NCBI GenBank assembly: GCA_021736965.1
Contig: JAIPEV010000089.1
Coordinates: 1-7,035, forward strand
DNA from: Halanaerobiales bacterium
GTDB taxonomy: Bacteria; Bacillota; Halanaerobiia; Halanaerobiales; M55B127
Reading direction: 5' to 3'
Length of the DNA stretch: 7,035 nucleotides
How positions within the stretch are numbered: position 1 is the stretch's first letter; the number at the start of each line of letters is the position of its first letter. A program made the translations under genes and the position numbers. This document shows positions 1 through 5,351 of this stretch, in pieces. The notes beneath the pieces are model-generated. The model worked only from the letters and a program-made list of their open reading frames with translations, was not told where the DNA came from and searched no databases.

Positions 1-9
1 ATATATTCA

Positions 10-1551
10 TTACTTCTTATAGACATTAACCTCTGGAGTAACAAGAGGAATAATTACTGGATTTCCAGGTTTAAGTCCTACTACATCATCATTCATTACA
101 TAGATTTGATTAATATGAGCAACAGGAACTAATACTTTATCTTCAGCTAAGGTTTTTCTTAAGACCTTACTATACATTTCTTCACGAACATTTTGATCAG
201 AACTACTTCTTGCAGTTTCTAACCATTGATCTATTTGTTTATTTTCATAAAATGACTTATTTAAAGAACCATCAGATTTAAACCAACGATATAACCAGTA
301 CTCGGGATCAGGATCAGAGACAAAGCTTAACATATATACTCCAATTTCACCTGCACCTAACTTATCCCACATTGTACCGAATTCCATGACTTGAGCCTGT
401 GCTTTGAATCCAGCCTGTCTTAAAGATGTTACTAAAGTTTCTACAACTTTTATCCTTGAACTATCAGAACTTGGCACATAAATATCTATAGTGAAATCAT
501 TGTCAATAATACCTTCACTTTTTAGTTGATTAACCATTTCTTTTGCTTGAGCAGGATTAAAGTTAACCCTGTTTTCTTTTAGGTACTTTCTTTGATCAGG
601 CCATAAAGTTGGTGGAACAAAGGAGTAAGCTGTTTCACCCTTAGGACCATAGATTTGAGGAGCAATCTGTTCAATAGGGCTTGCCATTAAAAAGGCTTTT
701 CTAAACTTCAGATTATTAAAAGGTTCCATCTTATCATTAAAACCAAAGAAGTGAACTCCTCCACCAGCTGCAGATTTGATTTGAAAACCTTCTTGGCCTT
801 CAAAGTTTTCTAACTGTCCAACATCAAGGTTTACGGCTAAATCAATACCTCCACTTCTAAGCTCCATTGCCTGAACAGAAGGTTCAGGTATCGGCCTAAT
901 AATTACTTTTTCAAGTTTGGGTTTTTTCATCCAGTAGTTTTCATTTCTGACAAGTTCTATCTTTGTATCAGGTACCCACTCTTTTAGTTTAAAGGGACCT
1001 GCTCCAATTGGATTTCTTGAAAACTTATCAGAACCTACTTCTTGAAGATAGTCTTTTGGTACAATACCAAAGGTCATTGCTAACATAAAGGGAGAATAAG
1101 GTTCTTTTAAAACAAACTTAATAGTATAATCATCGATTACAACAATTCGATCAATAATAGTTACCTTACCCCTTAGACCGGAACCATTTTCAGGATCTAG
1201 GATCCTCTGATAGGTAAACTTAACATCTTCAGCGGTTAAAACTTGCCCATTATGAAATTCAATACCTTGTTGTAAATGAAAAGTATAGGCGGTACCATCT
1301 TCTGAGACATCCCAATCATAGGCAACTCCGGAAACTATCTTATTGTTTTTGCCATACTCTACTAAACCATCAAAAATTAAACTGTTAACTCTTTCATTGA
1401 CAGAAATATCAGCAAAACCTGGATCTAAACTACTTACATCTGCTTCAAAACCAATTACCAGGGTTTGATCATCTTGGGCAAAAACAGCAAAAGAAAATAT
1501 ACTTACTAAAAGTAATGTTATTAAGGTTAAAGAAAATAATTTGTTATTCAA
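10..1551 (-). CDS. ABC transporter substrate-binding protein, family 5 (peptide/nickel/oligosaccharide type)
   Basis: This is an extracytoplasmic solute receptor that would deliver a ligand, most often a di- or oligopeptide in this family, to an ABC permease. The 513-residue length is typical. Residues 1-25 form a signal peptide with a hydrophobic core and a probable signal peptidase I cut after VFA (A25/Q26). There is no lipobox cysteine, so it is predicted to be a soluble periplasmic protein rather than a lipoprotein. Family-5 hallmarks are FHNGQVLTAEDV at about 99-110, GAGPFKL at 183-189 followed by the usual NENYW, and SDPDPEYWLYRWF near 412-424. The start is TTG: the reverse complement reads AAAAGGAG, 9 nt, TTG, and this TTG shares two bases with the TGA stop of the upstream hydrolase gene, which indicates translational coupling. 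No permease or ATPase gene is visible; they may lie left of position 1 or elsewhere. Ligand identity cannot be read from the sequence, since family 5 also binds nickel, heme and sugars. Confidence 0.93.
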   Translation of the reverse strand: MNNKLFSLTLITLLLVSIFSFAVFAQDDQTLVIGFEADVSSLDPGFADISVNERVNSLIFDGLVEYGKNNKIVSGVAYDWDVSEDGTAYTFHLQQGIEFHNGQVLTAEDVKFTYQRILDPENGSGLRGKVTIIDRIVVIDDYTIKFVLKEPYSPFMLAMTFGIVPKDYLQEVGSDKFSRNPIGAGPFKLKEWVPDTKIELVRNENYWMKKPKLEKVIIRPIPEPSVQAMELRSGGIDLAVNLDVGQLENFEGQEGFQIKSAAGGGVHFFGFNDKMEPFNNLKFRKAFLMASPIEQIAPQIYGPKGETAYSFVPPTLWPDQRKYLKENRVNFNPAQAKEMVNQLKSEGIIDNDFTIDIYVPSSDSSRIKVVETLVTSLRQAGFKAQAQVMEFGTMWDKLGAGEIGVYMLSFVSDPDPEYWLYRWFKSDGSLNKSFYENKQIDQWLETARSSSDQNVREEMYSKVLRKTLAEDKVLVPVAHINQIYVMNDDVVGLKPGNPVIIPLVTPEVNVYKK

Positions 1552-2324
1552 CTCTGATCACTCCTTTTATTTTTTATTTTATTTAAAAACTCTTTAAAAA
1601 TCAATAGTTGCTCAGGATAGTAAGAAAACATTATTTCGGGATGCCACTGGACAGCCCAGACATTTTCATATTTTGTGCTTTCAAATCCTTCTATAAGACC
1701 ATCAGGACTATAGGCAGTTTTAATCAGGTTATCACCTAGTTTTCTAACCGCCTGATGATGAAAACTATTTACTTCTATAAGATCTTGATTAAATATTGAT
1801 GATAAGATACTATCCTTTTCAATAGATACGGGATGGATCTTTTTACACTTAGGGAATCTGCCTCCAAAATGCAAGTATTCAGTCTCTAGATCCTGTTTAA
1901 TGTCCTGGTAAATATCTCCACCGAAATAGATATTTAAAAGCTGAAAACCCCTACAAATTCCCAGGATCGCTTTATCTTTTTTTAGGGCAAGTTCAATTAA
2001 TTTTAACTCTTGTTTATCTCTAATACCATCTAAAAATTTAATCTTTTTGTAACTGTACTTATCATAATTTTCAGGATCAATATCATAACCACCGGTTAGT
2101 AAGATCCCATCAACAGTATCTACTAGTTCACCCATTAAGGTATTATCTTTATAGGTTTTTCTAATCTGTGGTGATACTATCGGTAAACCTCCAGCTTCTA
2201 ATACGGCATTCACATAGTTTTGTGAGACCATTCCATAGTCGAAGTCACTTAACATTTCAAAGTTTTTACCTAATTTATAGCCTTCTCTTAAAAATGATGA
2301 AACAAGTATTTTAGGTCTAACCAT
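1548..2324 (-). CDS. Gamma-glutamyl hydrolase / class I glutamine amidotransferase-like protein (peptidase C26 family)
   Basis: This cytoplasmic enzyme is related to gamma-glutamyl-GABA hydrolase (PuuD) and similar proteins that cut gamma-glutamyl amide bonds with a Cys-His-Glu triad. In the 258-residue protein from 2324, the nucleophile is C124 in GICRGFQLLN, and the His and Glu are H228 and E230 in WAVQWHPE. The oxyanion/glycine region LLTGGYDIDPENY and the family motif NSFHHQAV (His189/190) are also present. An in-frame ATG at 2369 would add 15 residues, but it has no Shine-Dalgarno sequence. The ATG at 2324 has AAAGGAG with a 9-nt spacer, and MVRPKILVSS matches the usual N-terminus of the family, so I chose it. 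It is followed directly by a peptide-type binding protein gene, which suggests a role in using imported gamma-glutamyl compounds. Substrate is inferred; nothing else of a putrescine pathway is visible, so I do not call it puuD. Confidence 0.9.
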   Translation of the reverse strand: MVRPKILVSSFLREGYKLGKNFEMLSDFDYGMVSQNYVNAVLEAGGLPIVSPQIRKTYKDNTLMGELVDTVDGILLTGGYDIDPENYDKYSYKKIKFLDGIRDKQELKLIELALKKDKAILGICRGFQLLNIYFGGDIYQDIKQDLETEYLHFGGRFPKCKKIHPVSIEKDSILSSIFNQDLIEVNSFHHQAVRKLGDNLIKTAYSPDGLIEGFESTKYENVWAVQWHPEIMFSYYPEQLLIFKEFLNKIKNKRSDQS

Positions 2325-2333
2325 CAAACCCAA

Positions 2334-2340
2334 CTCCTTT
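2334..2340 (-). promoter_or_regulatory. Ribosome binding site deciding the start of the C26 hydrolase
   Basis: On the minus strand this reads AAAGGAG, 9 nt before the ATG at 2324. The alternative upstream ATG at 2369 has only AT-rich sequence before it. The next gene in the unit uses the same motif and the same 9-nt spacing (1561-1568 to the TTG at 1551), which supports both start choices. Confidence 0.8.
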
Positions 2341-2398
2341 AATGTAAACATTTTACTTTGATAACCCATAGCAGATATATTAAAATTATAATCATGAT

Positions 2399-2413
2399 AA
2401 TATTAGTAATATT
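2399..2413. repeat. Short perfect inverted repeat, possible operator
   Basis: AATATTA and TAATATT flank a single G (centre 2406), forming a perfect 7-bp-arm palindrome. It covers the predicted start point of the minus-strand promoter (-10 at 2417-2422), a position where a bound repressor would block transcription. The adjacent ATCATGAT (2391-2398) is also palindromic. The arms are purely A/T in an AT-rich spacer, so chance is a real alternative. Confidence 0.35.
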
Positions 2414-2416
2414 TAT

Positions 2417-2445
2417 ATTATACCAATTAAATAGCAGTCAAGCAA
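2417..2445 (-). promoter_or_regulatory. Predicted sigma-A promoter (extended -10) for the hydrolase/binding-protein unit
   Basis: On the minus strand the -10 is a perfect TATAAT (2417-2422) preceded by TGG, giving the extended form TGnTATAAT. A TTGCTT -35 (2440-2445) lies exactly 17 nt upstream. A better -35 match, TTGACT (2436-2441), overlaps it and lies 18 nt from a secondary TATAAA. Transcription would start near 2410, giving a leader of about 86 nt before the ATG at 2324. This is read from the sequence only; AT-rich DNA yields chance -10 boxes, but the combination of spacing and TGn is better than elsewhere in the spacer. Confidence 0.6.
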
Positions 2446-2522
2446 ATAGTAAAATATCTTTTAAGTAAAATTAATATTAATTAGTTAGATATTAAAGAAG
2501 GAAATTAATAAATAATCAAGAA

Positions 2523-2544
2523 TAGATAAATAGAAATTTATCTA
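2523..2544. repeat. 9-bp inverted repeat just upstream of the folD ribosome binding site
   Basis: TAGATAAAT (2523-2531) and ATTTATCTA (2536-2544) are perfect reverse complements around a 4-nt loop, AGAA. The repeat ends 6 nt before the GGGGG Shine-Dalgarno core of folD (2551-2555). It could be an operator or a 5' leader hairpin. The stem has only one G-C pair, so an RNA hairpin would be weak and a DNA-binding site is the likelier of the two. No riboswitch-like structure surrounds it. Confidence 0.45.
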
Positions 2545-2561
2545 AAAATAGGGGGAAAAAA

Positions 2562-3416
2562 ATGTCTAAGATTATTGATGGAAAAAAGATAGCAAAGAAC
2601 ATCAGAATGGAATTAAAAGAAGAGATTACTAAATTAAAAAATGAGGGTAGAGCCCCGGGTTTAACAGTTGTTATGGTTGGTAATAATCCTGCATCAGAAA
2701 CATATGTTAGCATGAAGGAAAAAGCAGCTGAAGAGATTGGGATTAACTCTAAACTAATTAAAAAAGAAGAATCAATTTCAGAAGAAGCCCTTTTAAAACT
2801 TATTGATCAATTAAACAATGATAATACTGTAGATGGTATCTTAGTACAACTACCATTACCAGATCATATCGATGAAAAGAAGGTTATTGAATCTATTAAA
2901 GCAGATAAAGATGTAGATGGTTTTCATCCGATCAATACCGGAAGATTATTTAGTGGCCAGGAAGATGTATTAAGATATGAGGCATGTACACCTCTTGGTA
3001 TTATCAGACTATTAGAAAGAGAAGGAATTGAAATTGATGGCAAGAATGCAACAATAGTTGGTAGAAGTAATATTGTTGGTAAACCGATCGCACACTTGCT
3101 ATTAGAAAGACATGCAACCGTTACAATATGTCATTCACATACAAAAGATCTTAAAGCAGAAATAAAACGGGCAGATATTGTTGTAGCAGCTGTAGGAAGA
3201 CCTGAGATGATTACAGGAGATATGATTCAGGAAGGTGCAGTTGTAATCGATGTTGGAATAAATAGGGTAGGTAAAAAACTACTTGGAGATGTTGAGTTTA
3301 AAACTGCTAAAAAGGTCGCTTCTAAGATAACACCCGTTCCAGGTGGGGTAGGTCCAATGACAATAGCAATGCTTATGGAAAATACTGTTAAGGCTAGAAA
3401 GTATCATGGAGTATAA
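2562..3416 (+). CDS. folD: Bifunctional methylenetetrahydrofolate dehydrogenase / methenyltetrahydrofolate cyclohydrolase FolD
   Basis: FolD interconverts 5,10-methylene-, 5,10-methenyl- and 10-formyl-tetrahydrofolate in the cytosol, normally with NADP, and feeds purine and formyl-Met synthesis. The 284-residue length is standard. The active-site pair is Y48 and K52 in SETYVSMKEKAAEEIG. Q96 lies in DGILVQLPLP, and DVDGFHP follows at 117-123. The nucleotide-binding motif VGRSNIVGKP is at 166-175 and the C-terminal signature PVPGGVGPMT at 258-267; all are intact. The ATG follows a GGGGG Shine-Dalgarno core by 6 nt. It is the first gene of the rightward unit and its end overlaps xseA by 11 nt, a folD-xseA-xseB arrangement known in many Firmicutes. 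Family knowledge makes the call secure; cofactor preference is not tested here. Confidence 0.98.
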   Translation: MSKIIDGKKIAKNIRMELKEEITKLKNEGRAPGLTVVMVGNNPASETYVSMKEKAAEEIGINSKLIKKEESISEEALLKLIDQLNNDNTVDGILVQLPLPDHIDEKKVIESIKADKDVDGFHPINTGRLFSGQEDVLRYEACTPLGIIRLLEREGIEIDGKNATIVGRSNIVGKPIAHLLLERHATVTICHSHTKDLKAEIKRADIVVAAVGRPEMITGDMIQEGAVVIDVGINRVGKKLLGDVEFKTAKKVASKITPVPGGVGPMTIAMLMENTVKARKYHGV

Positions 3417-4635
3417 TATAGACAAAATCTATTCGGTCTCTCAGGTAAGCAATTACCTGGAGGCCTTATTTAGTACCGACCAAGTTTTACAGGATATCTG
3501 GGTAAAGGGAGAAGTATCAAACTTCTATAAAGCAAAGTCAGGTCATTTATATTTCACAATAAAAGATGACAAATCTCAACTTAAAACCGTTATGTTTAAA
3601 TACAAAAGTTATAATCTAGATTTTGAAGTTGAAGATGGGATCGAGATAGCAGTTCATGGTTATATTAATGTATATAAAAATAGGGGAGAATACCAGCTTT
3701 ATGCAGATCAAATCCTACCAGAGGGAAAAGGTAGTCTCTATCAGGCTTTTGAAAAGCTAAAAGAAAAGTTAAAAGAAGAAGGCCTTTTTGAAGAATCAAT
3801 AAAAAAGAAAATACCGCTTATTCCAAAAAAAATAGGTATCGTTACTTCTCCAACAGGTGCTGCAATTAGAGATATACTTTCTGTTGTTAATAGAAGGTTT
3901 ACAAATGTTTCGATTTTAATTGTCCCCTCATTAGTACAGGGTGAAAAAGCAGCAGATGAACTCATAGAGGGAATTAAGTATTTAAATTCAAGAGAAGATA
4001 TCGACTTAATTATTGTAAGTAGGGGTGGAGGCTCTATTGAAGATCTCTGGCCCTTTAATGAAGAAAAAGTTGCTAGAGCTGTTTACCGATCGAAGATACC
4101 TGTAATTAGTGGGGTTGGACATGAAACTGATTTTTCAATTACAGATTTTGTGGCTGACTTAAGGGCTCCAACTCCTTCAGCAGCAGCAGAGTTAGCAATT
4201 GCAAATAGAGAAGAGATAGAAAATCAACTTACTAATCTATCAAAAAGATTATTTCAGAATCAGAAAGCCAAGTTAAAAAGCGCTAAAGATAGATTAAGTT
4301 CATTAACTAAGCGGCGGGTCTTTAAAAAACCAGAAGAACTTTTTACTGAAAAAATGCAAAAGATAGATCAATTGGCCAGAGAACTTAATTGGAATATGGA
4401 AAAGATGATTAACTCAAAAAAAGAAAAGTTTAAGCTCTTAAGTGGAAAACTTGATACCTTAAGTCCTTTAAAAACGGTTAAAAGGGGATATAGTATTACC
4501 TATGATCAACAAGAGAAACTTATCAGAAAGATAAAAGAGGTAAAGCCTGGTGATCAGATTAAAACTACTTTAATTGATGGTAAGATAATAAGTAGTGTTA
4601 AAAATATAGATCAAAGTGGTGGTATAAATGAGTAA
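3406..4635 (+). CDS. xseA: Exodeoxyribonuclease VII large subunit
   Basis: This is the catalytic subunit of exonuclease VII, which degrades single-stranded DNA from both ends into short oligonucleotides and works in mismatch repair and DNA damage handling with XseB. The 409 residues are within the usual 400-450. An N-terminal OB-fold DNA-binding domain spans about 5-105 (YSVSQVSNYL, IWVKGEVSNF, SGHLYFTIKD). The catalytic domain follows, with GIVTSPTGAAIRDIL (144-158), IVSRGGGSIEDLWPFNEE (203-220) and SGVGHETDFSITDFVADLRAPTPSAAAELA near 235-264. A Lys/Glu-rich helical coiled-coil region lies at about 265-345, and the C-terminal segment SPLKTVKRGYSI (353-364) is present. The start ATG lies inside the end of folD with only a weak Shine-Dalgarno, so translation probably depends on coupling. 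Its stop overlaps xseB by 8 nt. No key motif is missing. Confidence 0.97.
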   Translation: MEYNIDKIYSVSQVSNYLEALFSTDQVLQDIWVKGEVSNFYKAKSGHLYFTIKDDKSQLKTVMFKYKSYNLDFEVEDGIEIAVHGYINVYKNRGEYQLYADQILPEGKGSLYQAFEKLKEKLKEEGLFEESIKKKIPLIPKKIGIVTSPTGAAIRDILSVVNRRFTNVSILIVPSLVQGEKAADELIEGIKYLNSREDIDLIIVSRGGGSIEDLWPFNEEKVARAVYRSKIPVISGVGHETDFSITDFVADLRAPTPSAAAELAIANREEIENQLTNLSKRLFQNQKAKLKSAKDRLSSLTKRRVFKKPEELFTEKMQKIDQLARELNWNMEKMINSKKEKFKLLSGKLDTLSPLKTVKRGYSITYDQQEKLIRKIKEVKPGDQIKTTLIDGKIISSVKNIDQSGGINE

Positions 4636-4867
4636 AAAGCAGTTAACTTTTGAAAAGGCTATTAAAGAACTTGAAGAAATAGTTAATCAACTAGAAGAAG
4701 GAGGATTACCATTAGATAAGTCTCTTAACAAATTTAGTAAAGGTATTAAATTAATCAAATACTGTAATGAAAAGTTGAATGAAACTTCTAAAAAGATTGA
4801 AGTTCTGATCAAAGAAGGTAAAAATATAAAAAAGATAGTTCCTTTTGAAGATGAGTTTGGCCAGTAG
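4628..4867 (+). CDS. xseB: Exodeoxyribonuclease VII small subunit
   Basis: This is the non-catalytic small subunit that binds the helical region of XseA in several copies per complex. At 79 residues it has the normal size. Almost the whole protein matches the family pattern: FEKAIKELEEIVNQLEEGGL at residues 8-27, then LDKSLNKFSKGIKLIKYCNEKLNE with the conserved central cysteine, forming two amphipathic helices. The ATG overlaps the xseA stop in the string ATGAGTAA, and a GGTGG Shine-Dalgarno-like stretch lies just before it. The tight overlap supports the balanced synthesis expected for a complex. The C-terminus is lysine-rich and then acidic, and is not conserved in the family. Confidence 0.96.
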   Translation: MSKKQLTFEKAIKELEEIVNQLEEGGLPLDKSLNKFSKGIKLIKYCNEKLNETSKKIEVLIKEGKNIKKIVPFEDEFGQ

Positions 4868-4887
4868 TAATACAATCTACTAAAGAT

Positions 4888-4904
4888 GGAGGTTTTTTAA
4901 AAAA
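4888..4904 (+). promoter_or_regulatory. Ribosome binding site and T6A6 tract before the HydC/NuoE-like gene
   Basis: GGAGG (4888-4892) is followed by six T and six A before the ATG at 4905. The 12-nt spacer is longer than the 6-9 nt seen at the clear Shine-Dalgarno sites in this window. The T6A7 run, whose last A belongs to the ATG, is a homopolymer in a sensitive place for start selection. The xseB stop lies only 37 nt upstream of the ATG, and no terminator or convincing promoter is visible in that gap. Confidence 0.6.
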
Positions 4905-5351
4905 ATGGAAATATTAAAAAAACTAAAAAAGGACCGTAGGAACTTAATCAAAGCAATCCAAATTGTCCAAAAAAACAAAGGATATGTTTCAGATGATTCC
5001 ATAAGAAATATTGCCAACTACTTTGAAATTCCTATAGTAGAAGTAGAAGGTGTATTAAGTTTTTATGCCCAGTTTAAAAGAACTGCTCCCGGCAAGTATC
5101 AATTAACAGTCTGTGATGGTACAGCTTGTCATGTTCGAAACTCACAGGATATTATTGATATTATTACTGATGAACTCAAGATTAAAGACGGAGAAACAAC
5201 AAAAGATAATAAGTTTACTTTAGAAACAGTTTCATGTATAGGTGCTTGTGGATTAGCACCGGTAATAACAGTTAACAAAAAAGTATACGGAAAGATGACT
5301 CCCAAAAAGATTAAAAAGGTCTTAAAGGAATATAAAGGGGAGGTTAAATAG
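4905..5351 (+). CDS. NuoE/HydC-like [2Fe-2S] subunit of an NAD(P)-linked hydrogenase (or related NAD-dependent oxidoreductase)
   Basis: This is a thioredoxin-like ferredoxin subunit of the 24-kDa NuoE family, which carries one [2Fe-2S] cluster and passes electrons to or from the flavin subunit. At 148 residues it is slightly shorter than the usual 155-165. An N-terminal helical part (1-60) contains IQIVQKNKGYVSDDSI and the ending VEGVLSFYAQF typical of the family. The thioredoxin-like domain follows with all four ligands: C70 and C75 in CDGTAC, C111 and C115 in CIGAC, spaced C-x4-C-x35-C-x3-C. It sits directly before a NuoF-like gene with one base of overlap. The partner's N-terminal extension points to the HydC/HndA role in a soluble hydrogenase rather than respiratory complex I. 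The specific symbol is withheld because the catalytic subunit is outside the window; a formate dehydrogenase partner is possible. Confidence 0.9.
   Translation: MEILKKLKKDRRNLIKAIQIVQKNKGYVSDDSIRNIANYFEIPIVEVEGVLSFYAQFKRTAPGKYQLTVCDGTACHVRNSQDIIDIITDELKIKDGETTKDNKFTLETVSCIGACGLAPVITVNKKVYGKMTPKKIKKVLKEYKGEVK
5337..5343 (+). promoter_or_regulatory. Ribosome binding site supporting the GTG start of the HydB-like gene
   Basis: GGGGAGG lies 7 nt before the GTG at 5351, inside the last codons of the HydC-like gene. No in-frame ATG lies near, and the reading frame from this GTG includes the full N-terminal [2Fe-2S] domain, so the GTG start is well supported. Confidence 0.8.

Larger units (their letters stand above)
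2325..2561. other. Divergent intergenic spacer between the hydrolase and folD units
   Basis: This AT-rich spacer of about 237 bp holds the minus-strand promoter and two inverted repeats listed separately. No plus-strand promoter for folD stands out: candidate -10 hexamers abound in the A/T runs, but none has a recognisable -35 at proper spacing. No tRNA, small RNA or GC-rich riboswitch core is visible, and no ORF longer than a few codons with a ribosome site was seen. Confidence 0.7.

Noticed and set aside
2453..2493. AATATCT ... AGATATT inverted arms and the TTAATATTAA palindrome in the spacer
   Set aside because: The 7-bp arms are separated by 27 nt and the inner palindrome is pure A/T; this is expected by chance in such AT-rich sequence.
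2440..2561. Possible ZTP (pfl) or tetrahydrofolate riboswitch upstream of folD
   Set aside because: Both classes need GC-rich conserved cores and stable stems. This stretch is almost all A/T, with only the weak 9-bp repeat and no matching core sequence.
2516..2713. Minus-strand 65-codon open frame opposite the folD start
   Set aside because: It is antisense to the well-supported N-terminus of FolD, and its hydrophobic Phe/Ile/Leu-rich translation is the usual shadow of Lys/Glu-rich coding sequence. No ribosome site was seen.
3741..3965. Minus-strand 74-codon open frame within xseA
   Set aside because: It lies wholly inside the conserved catalytic domain of XseA and has Phe/Ser-rich shadow composition.
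4797..4830. Possible internal promoter in xseB (TTGAAG ... TATAAA) for the hydrogenase genes
   Set aside because: The spacing is about 22 nt, too long for a sigma-A promoter, and A-rich coding sequence gives such hexamers by chance.
4687..4875. Minus-strand 62-codon open frame opposite xseB
   Set aside because: It covers nearly all of the clearly recognisable xseB in antisense and has no independent support.
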